NCBI GenBank assembly: GCA_003224055.1 | Contig: QHYE01000046.1 | Span: forward strand, 1 to 64,000 | DNA length: 64,000 nt | Direction of reading: 5' to 3' | DNA from: Acidobacteriota bacterium | GTDB lineage: Bacteria > Acidobacteriota > Terriglobia > Acidiferrales > UBA7541 | Part shown: piece by piece, positions 36,282 to 47,240 of the stretch | How the letters are laid out: the number at the start of each line of letters is the position of its first letter | Position numbering within the stretch: the stretch's first letter is position 1 | Notes under the pieces: model-generated | Databases searched by the model: none | The model's input: only the letters and a program-made list of their open reading frames with translations | Told to the model about the DNA's origin: nothing | Made by a program: the position numbers and the translations under genes

Positions 36282-37136
36282 CTAGGGATTGCTGCCGTGC
36301 GCGTCGGTGGAGTTCAAGTTCAACAGTTCGACTCGCGTCGTCTTGCCCGGCTGAATCACCACCGGCACATCCCAGCGCAACCGCATGTCGCCGGCGGCGG
36401 CATCCAGGTTGAGCGAGCTGATCCAGTAATTGCCCGGCGCGAGGCCTGAGACCGAACCTCGCCCGTCCAGGTCGGTGTCCGCCCTGGCAGCGAGGAACTT
36501 CGTCTGCGCGATGTCCGGCGCGGCGCGCTGCACCCGCTTGCGTCGTTCGTTCTGAATCGCCGCCCACTTTCTCTGCGGGTTGACGCCTTCCAGCTCCAGC
36601 TCCACTCCGGAAACCGTTTCCGGATGCGCCTGGATGAACTTCTTGAGTGCCGCCAGATATTCATTGACTTGCTTTTCGTACTTCTGGGAATTTCCCGTTT
36701 TGTCCGCGTCCGCATATTTTGGCTTGGGGATGCCGGAGGACACGCCGCCGCTGTTCGAGCGCTGATAAGCCAGCAAGAATTCCGGAACGTGAATGATGTC
36801 ATCCGGCGTCATCGCTTTGTCCACATCGGGCAGCGTCAGATCCATGATGTCGTGGTTCTTCAGCCAGGCGCGAAGTTCGGGAGAAAGTTTGAGTCCTTCG
36901 ATGAATGCATCCCGCGGAGGGATTGCATCCTTCTCTTCTACTTCCTTCACGATTTCCGCATAGCTCTTCGTCAGAATACAAAACGTAAACTGGCGAACCG
37001 GTTCCGGTCGCGCTGCCGTCGGCGTAATTCGCGCCACGAATTCCAGCGTCCCGGTCGTGCTTTGCGCGGACGCCCCGCCCGCGAGTCTCAAGGCCCACAG
37101 CACAACAGTGATGCTGAAAATGGCTGCTTTTCTCAT
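36282..37136 (-). CDS. Exported protein of unknown function
   Basis: A 284-residue protein with a signal peptide (VVLWALRLAGGASAQ). The middle is charged and helical; the C-terminal 90 residues look like a beta-sandwich of the carboxypeptidase-regulatory type (DLDGRGSVSGLAPGNYWISSLNL). It contains a Ser/Gly linker (RSNSGGVSSGIPKPK). No family is recognised. The -10-like TACGAT lies six bases before ATG 37136, so the mRNA may be leaderless. Confidence 0.65.
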   Translation of the reverse strand: MRKAAIFSITVVLWALRLAGGASAQSTTGTLEFVARITPTAARPEPVRQFTFCILTKSYAEIVKEVEEKDAIPPRDAFIEGLKLSPELRAWLKNHDIMDLTLPDVDKAMTPDDIIHVPEFLLAYQRSNSGGVSSGIPKPKYADADKTGNSQKYEKQVNEYLAALKKFIQAHPETVSGVELELEGVNPQRKWAAIQNERRKRVQRAAPDIAQTKFLAARADTDLDGRGSVSGLAPGNYWISSLNLDAAAGDMRLRWDVPVVIQPGKTTRVELLNLNSTDAHGSNP

Positions 37137-37216
37137 GCAGGAATCGTAGCAGACTGCGGGGAAAGCCTGGAAGCGAAGAGAAAGAGTGTGCGCAAGGCTT
37201 TGGTAGCTCGAACCGA

Positions 37217-37456
37217 TCAATGCCCGGCAAACAGCAGGAAAAATATCATGGCAGCTAGGCCGGCGAGAAGCAATCCGGCCGCGATGCGCCAGAGCAAGCT
37301 TGTGGGTGCGGAGGGGATTGGTCCGACTGGTCGTTTCGGAGGGCGCGGCGGATCGAGCACGCCAATGCCAGTGAATTTGCACGGAGGGCCGCCGCCGCGC
37401 GCAGACGAAGCTTGCGGCTCCAGCTCCGGTTCGTATTCAGCGAAATCGTGAGGCAC
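37217..37456 (-). CDS. Small tail-anchored membrane protein
   Basis: A 79-residue protein. The first 50 residues are Pro/Gly-rich and probably disordered; a single transmembrane helix (about 56-77, WRIAAGLLLAGLAAMIFFLL) ends the protein. The function is unknown. It lies between the exported protein and TonB genes, all on the minus strand. Confidence 0.55.
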   Translation of the reverse strand: MPHDFAEYEPELEPQASSARGGGPPCKFTGIGVLDPPRPPKRPVGPIPSAPTSLLWRIAAGLLLAGLAAMIFFLLFAGH

Positions 37457-37491
37457 TGAAACTGAATGTTACCCCCAGCCGCGCCAAGCGT

Positions 37492-38436
37492 CTAGAACAG
37501 CCGGAATACCGCTTCGACGGTCACCCAGGCTGGCACGGCGCGGCGCGATGCGTCCAGCGCCGGCACAAATTTCCAGCCGCGAATGGCCTGCACGGCCCGA
37601 TCATCGAGTCCCAATCCAATTCCTTTCACAACGCGAATCTGCGACGCCCTGCCGTCCACGCCAACCAAAACCAGCAGCGTCACAACCCCTTGCAGCTTCG
37701 CCTCGCGCGCTTCGTCGGAGTATTGCGGATCCGGGCAATACGCGCATTTGGGCCACGTGACGCCCGGCCGGTACGGTCCCCGCGACACGCCCGTGCCCGC
37801 CTCTTCACCTGGAGACCTTCCGATGGAATCATCCGGACCGTCGCCAATCGTGTTGCCTTTTCCCCGGCCGGACGAATTGTTTCGATCTGGCATCCAAGGC
37901 AAGCCAATGTTGTCCACAGGCTTCAGCTCGCGCGGAGCCGAGGGGTCCAGAATCGTCGGCGGAATCGGCGGCTCCGGATTCTGGTTTTGTGGCAGCGTGG
38001 GTTTCAAGAACTGGATCGATGACCGCGGAGGAAGATTCCCCTGAGTCGGCGGGAGAAGATCATGTCCCGTGCCGCTCCCTCTCCCGCCATTAGGATCCTG
38101 GCCTCGAAGAATATCGAGCAGACCTGCAGGTACCGAAATGATGGGCGGAGTTTTTCCTCCAGTTGGAAGCGGATCGCGCTTAGAGCCGGGCGGGTGCACG
38201 GCAAGAATCATCGCAGCACAAACAATCGCGGCATGAATTACGGCGGAAACGCTCTGGGCGCGACCAGAGCGTGCGGACTTCTCCCATCGCAGCAAATGAA
38301 TCGGCGCGCCGTTTGCCGAAGAAGGAAAAAGCGGCACTGCTGTGAAAAGCTGGCGAAGATTTTCACGAACACGCAGAAACCACGAATCGGACGAAGATTG
38401 CAGGGAAGTGAAACGCCCCGAAAGCGGATCGCGCAT
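37492..38436 (-). CDS. TonB-family energy transducer (paralogue A)
   Basis: A 314-residue protein. One membrane helix (about 62-80, SAVIHAAIVCAAMILAV), a long Pro/Gly-rich periplasmic spacer, and a TonB C-terminal domain (about 228-314; YSDEAREAKLQGVVTLLVLVG and VQAIRGWKFVPA). It would couple the proton-motive force to outer-membrane receptors, or span the envelope for another purpose. No exbB or exbD is in the window. Confidence 0.85.
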   Translation of the reverse strand: MRDPLSGRFTSLQSSSDSWFLRVRENLRQLFTAVPLFPSSANGAPIHLLRWEKSARSGRAQSVSAVIHAAIVCAAMILAVHPPGSKRDPLPTGGKTPPIISVPAGLLDILRGQDPNGGRGSGTGHDLLPPTQGNLPPRSSIQFLKPTLPQNQNPEPPIPPTILDPSAPRELKPVDNIGLPWMPDRNNSSGRGKGNTIGDGPDDSIGRSPGEEAGTGVSRGPYRPGVTWPKCAYCPDPQYSDEAREAKLQGVVTLLVLVGVDGRASQIRVVKGIGLGLDDRAVQAIRGWKFVPALDASRRAVPAWVTVEAVFRLF

Positions 38437-38622
38437 GGGCTGGCCTCCCCGCGCGCCTCAGATTGGCCCCGGCTCCTCGACGAGGCGAGCGGCGAATGCG
38501 TGTTGAGAATCCCAGTCCCTCAAATTGGTTGCCCGAAGAAATCGTTGGGAGATCACAGCAAGCAAGGAGTACGAAAAGAACTGCGCAAGAAAATAACCAG
38601 CAATGTTTGAATCGAAACGTAT

Positions 38623-39837
38623 TTAGAAGAGCCGGAAAGTAACTTCGATCGGCACAATCGTTGCCACGGGCTTCCCGCTTGGTCCAGCCGCCGGCTTGCA
38701 ACGCCACGTCTTCACCGCAGCCACGGCGTTTTCGTCCAGACCCATCCCGACTCCCTTGACGACGCGGATGTTGCTGATTTTTCCATCCAGGCCGATGATG
38801 CCTTCCACCACCACCGCGCCCTGGTATTTCACCTTGCGCGCTTCATCGGAATATTCCGGTGGAGGCTGGTAGAAACAAACTGGAATTCCGACTCCATTGA
38901 TGCCCGCGCGGAAGACTCCGCCGCCCGTGCCACCGCCCTCGCCAGGTCCAAGACCGCCGCCCGACCCGCTGCCAATACCGGTGCCATTGCCATTTCCGAG
39001 AGAATCGGTGACGCCCTTGGCCAGGGGATCGCCGAAATTCGCCATGTTGGGACTGGGAACCTTCAAGTCCGGCGGACCCAGTAGGGAAGGGTCCATCGCC
39101 AGCTTGGGATTCAGATTCTCAATCTTTGCCTGAGGTGGCGTGAATTGCGTCCACTTGAACTTGGGGAGCTTCCCCTTCGACGTCGGAGTCAGGGTATGGT
39201 TGTTCGCCCCGCCTCCTCCGCCCGCCTTGTCAGCGCCCGCAGGCAGCTTTGCGACGTACGGCGAAATATCCAGCGGCGTCATGTCGATTTGTTTGTTTTT
39301 CGCTTCGGTGGAAGGCAAAACGCGCGTCAAGATCGGAATCACCAGCAATCCGAACAGCAACGCACCATGCAGGCCAAAAGCGATCGCCTGGCTCCAGCCA
39401 AACTTTTCATCCTTCGACCAGATTTCCTTCACCTTGATCGGCTTCACCGCGAAGGGCAGGGGCGCCTGCCTCGGAGGCGAGAAGAATTCCTTGATGCGTG
39501 TCCCAAACCCGCCGAAATTCGATCCCCAGGCGACGGCCAATCTGCTATTCACCGGACCTTTCGGAACTGGGCCGGAACTAAAGAAATCCTTGAGGTTGTC
39601 GCCTACACCCGCGCCAAACGACGTCTTCGTGAAAGGCGCGTCCGCGCGCTCGCGCACCTTGATAGGCCGTTCTATGAAGAACTGCTTCAGGTTCGACCAA
39701 AAATTATCGGGGATAAGAATATCCGGATTGACAAATTTCGGGACCGCCGAAGAAGGCACGGGAATCGCCGGCAGCGAGCCCGACACTCTCGGCCTCGTAA
39801 TTTCAGGCGGCAGAAGGTTGATAAACTTGTGCGGCAC
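38623..39837 (-). CDS. TonB-family energy transducer (paralogue B)
   Basis: A 404-residue paralogue of the neighbouring gene. Here the single membrane helix is at about 150-170 (AIAFGLHGALLFGLLVIPIL), after a 145-residue cytoplasmic part containing the repeated KEFF/KQFF/KDFF element. A Gly-rich spacer (about 270-310) and a TonB C-terminal domain (YSDEARKVKYQGAVVV, VAAVKTWRCKPA) follow. The start is GTG 39837 with AGAGGG five bases before. The extended cytoplasmic part is unusual for TonB. Confidence 0.85.
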   Translation of the reverse strand: MPHKFINLLPPEITRPRVSGSLPAIPVPSSAVPKFVNPDILIPDNFWSNLKQFFIERPIKVRERADAPFTKTSFGAGVGDNLKDFFSSGPVPKGPVNSRLAVAWGSNFGGFGTRIKEFFSPPRQAPLPFAVKPIKVKEIWSKDEKFGWSQAIAFGLHGALLFGLLVIPILTRVLPSTEAKNKQIDMTPLDISPYVAKLPAGADKAGGGGGANNHTLTPTSKGKLPKFKWTQFTPPQAKIENLNPKLAMDPSLLGPPDLKVPSPNMANFGDPLAKGVTDSLGNGNGTGIGSGSGGGLGPGEGGGTGGGVFRAGINGVGIPVCFYQPPPEYSDEARKVKYQGAVVVEGIIGLDGKISNIRVVKGVGMGLDENAVAAVKTWRCKPAAGPSGKPVATIVPIEVTFRLF

Positions 39838-40021
39838 CGTTTCCCTCTTACTTTAGACGCAAATCTCCGTAAATTGGTGCACCCATCCGATAAGATTCGC
39901 GCAGGCCGGGAAAGGTTGCGCGCCCCAACGGCTGACACCAGCCTGCATTCATTGTAACATACGTACTTACACTGCTTTCCGATGTTTCTCACCGTACACC
40001 TGAACCACCGTACGGGAAGTT

Positions 40022-40040
40022 CGAACAACACTTTTGTTCG
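40022..40040. promoter_or_regulatory. Inverted repeat upstream of ileS
   Basis: CGAACAA and TTGTTCG are perfect 7-base arms around a 5-base loop, 65 bases before ileS and 185 bases before the divergent tonB gene. It may be an operator or a weak RNA hairpin; there is no T-tract. Confidence 0.35.
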
Positions 40041-40104
40041 GTAAACACAGGCTAACGCACGAAAGCACGCACGCAAATCAGGAGTTATCCGAACGCTCAG
40101 ACCA

Positions 40105-42954
40105 ATGGCCGAACCACTCGAACTGAAGAAAACACTCAACCTTCCGAAAACCGAGTTCTCCATGAAGGCCGGTCTGCCTCAGAATGAGCCCAAGCAGCTC
40201 GAAGCTTGGTACGGCTCCAACATCTACGAGCGCATCCTCGAAGCCCGCAAAGGCAAGCCGCTCTTTGTCCTGCATGACGGCCCGCCCTACCCCACCGGGG
40301 AAATCCACCTGGGTACCGGTCTCAACAAAATTCTCAAAGATTTGGTCGTCCGGACCAGGAGCATGGCAGGGCATTACGCCCCGTACGTCCCCGGATGGGA
40401 CTGCCACGGCCTGCCCATCGAAACGCAAGTGGAAAAAGAGCTTGGCGGAAAGGGAAAAGTTCCACCGGCTGAGTTTCGAAAGCTCTGCCGGCAATTTGCC
40501 ACGCGCTACGTCGAGCAGCACAAGAAAGATTTCAAACGCCTTGGCATTTTCGGCCGCTGGAATGATCCCTATCTCACCATGAGCCATGAGTATGAGGCCA
40601 CCATCGCCGGCGCTTTCCTCGATTTCATGGAGAAGGGCTACGTCTACCGTGGCCGCAAGCCCGTCTATTGGTGCATCCACGACTACACCGCGCTCGCCGA
40701 AGCCGAGGTCGAATATGAGGACCATACCAGCCCTTCGATCTGGGTGAAGTTTGGCGTCGTGGGCGGCGGCAAAGGCGATGCGTCGAGAATTGGCAGTGAC
40801 GTAAGCGCTGTCATCTGGACCACCACGCCCTGGACGCTGCCTCATAATCGCGCCCTCACCTTTCATCCCGATTTCGATTACGCCGTTGTCGAAACCGAAA
40901 AAGGCGCGCTGCTCATCGCCGCGGACCGCGTCTCTGCTCTCCAGTCCGAGTGCGGCATCAAGGAAGCCAAAATTCGCGCCACGTTCAAGGGCCGCGATTT
41001 CGAAGGCATGAAATTCCAGCATCCGTTCGTGCCCATCCAGGTCCCCGGCATCCTCGCCGATTACGTCACCCTCGATCAGGGCAGCGGCATTGTTCACACG
41101 GCTCCCGGCCACGGTGCCGACGACTTTAATTCCGGCCAAAAGTACGGTCTGGAAATCTATGCGCCGCTCGACGACAAAGGCGTCTACCTCGAAGGCCTGC
41201 CTGAATACAAAGGCAAAGACATTTTCACTGCGAATCCCATCATAGTGAAATTGCTCGCTGATCGCGGCGCGCTACTCGGCCATCACGAATACAAGCACAG
41301 CTATCCGCATTGCTGGCGCTGTCACAATCCGGTGATCTTTCGCGCCACCGAGCAGTGGTTCATCAAAATGGACCAGGCCGCGCATGGAAAACAAAAGACT
41401 CTTCGCCAGGAAGCCCTCGAAGAAATTCATCAGGTGAAGTGGTTTCCCGCCTGGGGCGAGGACCGCATGTACGAAATGATCGAGAAGCGCCCGGACTGGT
41501 GCGTCTCGCGCCAGCGCTTCTGGGGCGTGCCCATCATCGTTTTCTACTGTGATGCCTGCGGCACGCGCCTCGAAGATTTCGCGGCGCTGCGCAACGTTGT
41601 GAAATGGTTCGAAAAGGAAGGCGCCGACGCCTGGTATCAGCACACGCCCGAGGAATTGCTCCCCGCGGGAACGAAATGTTCCTGTGGCGCGTCGAAGTGG
41701 CGCAAGGAAAACGACATTCTCGATGTCTGGTTCGATTCCGGCTCCTCAAATTTGTCGGTCCTGAAAGGCCCCGAGTGGCCCGCCGACGTCTACCTCGAAG
41801 GTCCCGATCAATACCGCGGCTGGTTCCACAGCTCGCTGCTCGTCGCCACCGGCGTGCGCGACGCTTCGCCCTATCGCGGCGTCGTCACGCACGGTTGGAC
41901 CCTCGACGAGCAGGGCCGCCCGATGTCCAAATCGCTTGGTAACGCGCTCTATCCCATCGAAATCTGTGAGAAGTGGGGCGCGGACTTGCTCCGCCTCTGG
42001 GTTGGCTCCGTCGAGTATCAAGCCGACGTGAAAATGAGCGAGCGCGTGATGACCCAGCTCGGCGAAGCCTACCGGAAAATTCGCAACACCTTCCGCTTCG
42101 CCCTCGGCAATCTCAGCGATTTCGATCCTTCGCGTGACGCTCTTTCGAACGACCAGCTCGAGGAAATCGATCGCTGGACGCTCGATCGCACCGCCGAACT
42201 CCTCACCAAGTGCCGCGACTGGTATTCCGTTTACGAATTCCACCGCGTCTACCACGCTATCCACGACTTCTGCGTCGTGGACTTGAGCGCATTCTATTTC
42301 GACGTCCTGAAGGATCGCCTCTACACCAAGGCGCCCAAGAGCAAATCCCGCCGCTCCGCGCAAACCGCCGTCTGGAAAATCACCAGCGCCCTGGTCCGTC
42401 TCATCGCGCCGATTCTCGTTTTCACTTCCGAAGAAATCTGGAAGTATTTGCCAAAGTCCGCGGGCGAACCCGAAAGCGTCCACATCTCCTTGTTCCCGGA
42501 ATCCCAAGCCCTTGCCTCCGGCCTCGACAAGGACGCGTCTGAAAAATGGGCGCAGCTCGCGCAGGTCCGCTCCGCCGTTCTCGTTGCCCTCGAGCAAGCC
42601 CGCGCCGCAAAAACCATCGGCGGTGGTCTTGAGGCCAAAGTGTATTTGCACGCCGGCCCGAAGGCAGCGGGGCTGCAGAAACTTCTCGAAGAAAAGAAAT
42701 CCATGCTTCCCGCGCTTTTCATCGTTTCCCAAGTCGAGGTCACGTCCTCGGCCATCCCCGCATCGTTCCCGGCCGAATCGCTCCCGGAGCTCGCCATAAA
42801 AATCGCGCACGCCGAAGGCGCGAAATGTGAGCGCTGCTGGAACTACTCCAGGCATGTCGGCGAAAACCAGCGCTACCCAACCGTCTGCGAGCGCTGCACC
42901 GAAGCCCTCGCCGAAATCGAACGCGACGGGTCTTCAAGCGCGGCGGTCACCTAA
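40105..42954 (+). CDS. ileS: Isoleucyl-tRNA synthetase
   Basis: A 949-residue class I synthetase of bacterial type. The HIGH-equivalent is HLGT (PTGEIHLGTGLNK), a known variant; KMSKS is present as RPMSKSLGN. The editing domain lies at about 215-420 (WTTTPWTLPHNRALTFHP), the catalytic core resumes with PDWCVSRQRFWGVPI, and the C-terminal zinc site has CERCWNYS and CERC. No T-box leader is recognisable. It is followed after 48 bases by lspA, a common pairing. Confidence 0.97.
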   Translation: MAEPLELKKTLNLPKTEFSMKAGLPQNEPKQLEAWYGSNIYERILEARKGKPLFVLHDGPPYPTGEIHLGTGLNKILKDLVVRTRSMAGHYAPYVPGWDCHGLPIETQVEKELGGKGKVPPAEFRKLCRQFATRYVEQHKKDFKRLGIFGRWNDPYLTMSHEYEATIAGAFLDFMEKGYVYRGRKPVYWCIHDYTALAEAEVEYEDHTSPSIWVKFGVVGGGKGDASRIGSDVSAVIWTTTPWTLPHNRALTFHPDFDYAVVETEKGALLIAADRVSALQSECGIKEAKIRATFKGRDFEGMKFQHPFVPIQVPGILADYVTLDQGSGIVHTAPGHGADDFNSGQKYGLEIYAPLDDKGVYLEGLPEYKGKDIFTANPIIVKLLADRGALLGHHEYKHSYPHCWRCHNPVIFRATEQWFIKMDQAAHGKQKTLRQEALEEIHQVKWFPAWGEDRMYEMIEKRPDWCVSRQRFWGVPIIVFYCDACGTRLEDFAALRNVVKWFEKEGADAWYQHTPEELLPAGTKCSCGASKWRKENDILDVWFDSGSSNLSVLKGPEWPADVYLEGPDQYRGWFHSSLLVATGVRDASPYRGVVTHGWTLDEQGRPMSKSLGNALYPIEICEKWGADLLRLWVGSVEYQADVKMSERVMTQLGEAYRKIRNTFRFALGNLSDFDPSRDALSNDQLEEIDRWTLDRTAELLTKCRDWYSVYEFHRVYHAIHDFCVVDLSAFYFDVLKDRLYTKAPKSKSRRSAQTAVWKITSALVRLIAPILVFTSEEIWKYLPKSAGEPESVHISLFPESQALASGLDKDASEKWAQLAQVRSAVLVALEQARAAKTIGGGLEAKVYLHAGPKAAGLQKLLEEKKSMLPALFIVSQVEVTSSAIPASFPAESLPELAIKIAHAEGAKCERCWNYSRHVGENQRYPTVCERCTEALAEIERDGSSSAAVT

Positions 42955-43002
42955 AATGTCCACCTCCTCGGCCTCCCTTACTTCCTCTACCTCCTTTACT
43001 TC

Positions 43003-43509
43003 ATGACTCTTCCTTCTCGCCTCCGCTTCCTCTGGCTCACCCTCGCCGTCGTTCTTCTCGACCGCGCCACCAAGGCCTGGTTCGAATCGCAAACCACCGA
43101 AGGCTGGCGTCACGAAGTAATTCACCATTTCATCTATCTCGTTCGCGCCAGCAATCCCGGCATCGCTTTCAGTTTTTTCGCCGATTCCACTTCTCCCTGG
43201 ACGCGCATCATTCTCATCGCCGGCTCGCTCATCGTCATCGCCGTTCTCGCCTGGCTCCTCGTCGCAAGCCATAGCGGCGGCCGTCTCACCGCCGCGGGCT
43301 TCGCTCTTCTTCTCGGCGGCGCCACCGGCAACGTCACCGATCGTATCCTCCACGGCGCCGTCACCGATTTCTTCGAAGTCTGGTTCGGCTCGTACCATTA
43401 TCCCGCCTTCAACGTCGCCGACTCCGCCATCACCATCGGCGCTATCCTGATTATTCTGGAAGTCCTATTTCCTCCTCGCGTCCAGTCATCGCAAAGCGTA
43501 AAATCCTGA
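43003..43509 (+). CDS. lspA: Lipoprotein signal peptidase
   Basis: A 168-residue integral membrane protein with four helices. Catalytic Asp residues are in GAVTDFFEV and FNVADSAI; GNVTDRI and NPGIAFSF are the other conserved stretches. It removes signal peptides from lipid-modified prolipoproteins. The 45 bases before ATG 43003 are a pyrimidine-rich TCCTCTACC-type repeat with no purine-rich ribosome site, so translation may depend on ileS. Confidence 0.95.
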   Translation: MTLPSRLRFLWLTLAVVLLDRATKAWFESQTTEGWRHEVIHHFIYLVRASNPGIAFSFFADSTSPWTRIILIAGSLIVIAVLAWLLVASHSGGRLTAAGFALLLGGATGNVTDRILHGAVTDFFEVWFGSYHYPAFNVADSAITIGAILIILEVLFPPRVQSSQSVKS

Positions 43510-45039
<1,530 letters not shown>

Positions 45040-45181
45040 GTGGCTTGAACACCATCACCAGAAACCGCTCCTTGGGAATATACTTTGAATCTGCAGAACC
45101 GTTGCGTGACTCGACCATGCTACATTCGCCTTCGGGCCGGTGAATTTTTGACTCTTCTCGGCCGCCGATTGAGGCAATCCA

Positions 45182-45661
45182 ATGGCTTTTCGCGAAGAGC
45201 TCGTGGCGCGACTGACTCGCGCCGCCCCGAACTTCCTCCGCTACATTTTCATCTTCCAGGCCTTCGCGGGCCTGCTTCTCATTGGCCTGGGCTATTTCAT
45301 GGGTGCCTCGCATTTCCATCTCGTTCGCGTAGGAATCAGGGCGCCCGGAAAAATCGTCGGCTACAAACAGCAGTACTTCACGAGCTCATCCGGAAGCACC
45401 TCTTCCACTACCACTGGCTATATGCCCATTGTGGAATTCCAAGCGGGGGATCGCGTCGTCCAATTTCAAGATTGGCTGGGAGCCAAAATCGCCGGAACCG
45501 CAAATGTCTCGGTGACTGTCTTGTACGACCCTGTCAATCCCTCTGTCGCCACGATTGATCGCCCAGTCTGGAATTGGATCCCTTGGGCCCCGACTTTCGC
45601 CGTCGGTGTCTTCCTGATTCTGGTGGCCGTCAGAGGCGCATTCCGCTTACTTTCTGTGTAA
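45182..45661 (+). CDS. DUF3592-type membrane protein
   Basis: A 159-residue protein with helices at about 20-42 and 134-153 and a soluble beta-rich part between. APGKIVGYKQQYFTSSSGST, MPIVEFQAGD and VTVLYDPVNPSVATI are the order seen in DUF3592 proteins. The function is unknown. Confidence 0.75.
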   Translation: MAFREELVARLTRAAPNFLRYIFIFQAFAGLLLIGLGYFMGASHFHLVRVGIRAPGKIVGYKQQYFTSSSGSTSSTTTGYMPIVEFQAGDRVVQFQDWLGAKIAGTANVSVTVLYDPVNPSVATIDRPVWNWIPWAPTFAVGVFLILVAVRGAFRLLSV

Positions 45662-45709
45662 GGGGCGGGCTTCAGGCCGCTATCCTTCCGTACCGCGCGA
45701 AAGCTAACT

Positions 45710-46417
45710 TTAGTCGTGCAGGACCACACTTAGCAGGGAATTGTTGACGTGGATCTCGCCGTTGTATCGGATGAACCCGAGTTTCCTGAATTTGTTCATG
45801 AAAAAATTGACCCGCGACCGCGTTGTCCCGATCATCTCCGCCAGCATCTCTTGCGACACTTTGGGTAGTACCTTTTGCGGCTGGCCTTGCGCGCCATAGC
45901 GCGCCAGCAGCAGCAGGGTGCGCGCCAGCCGTTTCTCGCTGGAGTTGAAGAGCTGGTCGATCAGGTCCTCTTCGACGCGTATGTTTCGCGCCAGCATATA
46001 CGCGATGAAGCGGTCGGAGAACTCGTGCTCTTCGTGGAGCACGCGAATCATCTCGTCCTTCTCAATGACCAGCATGGTGGTAGGTGCAATCGTCGTCGCC
46101 GTCGCCATGCAAATGGATTGGCCCGCCAGGCACCCTTCGCCCAAAAAATCGCCCGGTCCAAGGACAGCCACAACTGCTTCCCTGCCGGTCTCATTGACCA
46201 CCCTAAGCTTCACCCCGCCTTCCTGAATGTACATGACACTCTTCGCGGGATCGCCCTGCCCGAAGACGGTTTCTTTTCCCCGAAATTTCTCTACTTTTCT
46301 CCGCAGACCCGCCGAGTCCAGAAACAATTGCACATCGAACGCAAGGCTTCTCGAATTCGCTTTTTTAGGAGAGCGACGAACGGGAACGGGTGCACGTCGA
46401 GCTGCGGAAGACACCAT
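45710..46417 (-). CDS. Crp/Fnr-family transcriptional regulator (paralogue 2)
   Basis: About 235 residues. The beta roll shows RGKETVFGQGDPAKSVMYIQ and VLGPGDFLGEGCLAG; the DNA-binding part shows LAEMIGTTRSRVNFFMNKFR. ATG 46417 is preferred; a TTG at 46441 lies inside the palindrome upstream and is unlikely. TATTCT lies five bases before ATG 46417, so the mRNA may be leaderless. The palindrome at 46436-46466 suggests autoregulation. The next regulator is transcribed towards it. Confidence 0.9.
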   Translation of the reverse strand: MVSSAARRAPVPVRRSPKKANSRSLAFDVQLFLDSAGLRRKVEKFRGKETVFGQGDPAKSVMYIQEGGVKLRVVNETGREAVVAVLGPGDFLGEGCLAGQSICMATATTIAPTTMLVIEKDEMIRVLHEEHEFSDRFIAYMLARNIRVEEDLIDQLFNSSEKRLARTLLLLARYGAQGQPQKVLPKVSQEMLAEMIGTTRSRVNFFMNKFRKLGFIRYNGEIHVNNSLLSVVLHD

Positions 46418-46435
46418 GCGCCAGAATACCACGAA

Positions 46436-46466
46436 GTTCAATTCTGTACGCTGTACAATAGTGAAC
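46436..46466. promoter_or_regulatory. Long palindrome, probable Crp-like operator
   Basis: GTTCAATTCTGTAC (46436-46449) and TGTACAATAGTGAAC (46452-46466) are the two arms of one dyad, each with GTTCA, four variable bases and TGTAC. It lies directly before the paralogue 2 gene. A matching single arm, GTTCAATACTGTAC, occurs at 47501-47514, upstream of the His-rich protein and paralogue 3. Confidence 0.65.
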
Positions 46467-46551
46467 AGTACTCGCCGATTTGCACAGTTCTCCCTGGCCT
46501 GGAGTTACGCGCCAGCAAGTCTTTAGAATTCAATGGATTCCAGGTAATACC

Positions 46552-47205
46552 CTAACGGCCCTGCAGAACCTTCCGCAACGACTGGCGCACTTCTAATCCC
46601 CCATCATAGTTGATGAATCCCTGCTTCCGGAACCGATTCATAAACAGATTCACTCGCGGCCGCGTGGTGCCCACCATCTCCGCCAGTACTTGGTGACTTA
46701 CGACGGGAATCTCAACAACCGCCGGACCGCTTTTATCCAAGTGCGCCAGCCGCAGCAGCACGCGCGCCAGGCGTTGTTCCGCGGAGGAAGTCAGCAGATC
46801 CGCCACGTGATCCCGGTACTTCTTGACGCTGGACAGCAGGTACGCCACCAGGGAATTTGACGTCTTATTCTTTTTGCGAAGCATCTCCAGCATCTTTTCT
46901 TTCTTGATGGTGCGTATGGAGCTGGCCGTCAGCGCGACCGCCGTGGACATCCGAAGGGGATAGCCTGCCAGGCAAAGCTCGCCAAAAAAATCATGCACCC
47001 CCAGGATCGCGGTAACTGCGGATGCTTGATGTTTCGTTTTCGTGGAGAGCCGCACTCCTCCTTCTTGGATGTAGAAAAGCGTGTAAGCAGGCGCTCCCTG
47101 CTTGTAGATGTTTTGTTTGTCCCGATAGTGCGAAACCTTGCCGCCCAGGCTCGCTCCTGAATTGAAACCACTCAGGTGTGAATTCGTCTTGTTCATGCGT
47201 TTCAT
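46552..47205 (-). CDS. Crp/Fnr-family transcriptional regulator (paralogue 3)
   Basis: A 217-residue protein. LFYIQEGGVRL, ILGVHDFFGELCLAG and LAEMVGTTRPRVNLFMNRFR align with paralogues 1 and 2. ATG 47205 follows GGAGTG at a usable distance. The small His-rich gene precedes it on the same strand with 35 bases between, so the two may share a transcript starting near 47500. Confidence 0.9.
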   Translation of the reverse strand: MKRMNKTNSHLSGFNSGASLGGKVSHYRDKQNIYKQGAPAYTLFYIQEGGVRLSTKTKHQASAVTAILGVHDFFGELCLAGYPLRMSTAVALTASSIRTIKKEKMLEMLRKKNKTSNSLVAYLLSSVKKYRDHVADLLTSSAEQRLARVLLRLAHLDKSGPAVVEIPVVSHQVLAEMVGTTRPRVNLFMNRFRKQGFINYDGGLEVRQSLRKVLQGR

Positions 47206-47240
47206 GAATCGCCACACTCCCGCGGCGCGGTCACGCCACT

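Noticed and set aside
40105-42954. Defective ileS because of the HLGT in place of HIGH
   Set aside because: HLGT is a known functional variant in bacterial isoleucyl-tRNA synthetases, and all other motifs are intact.
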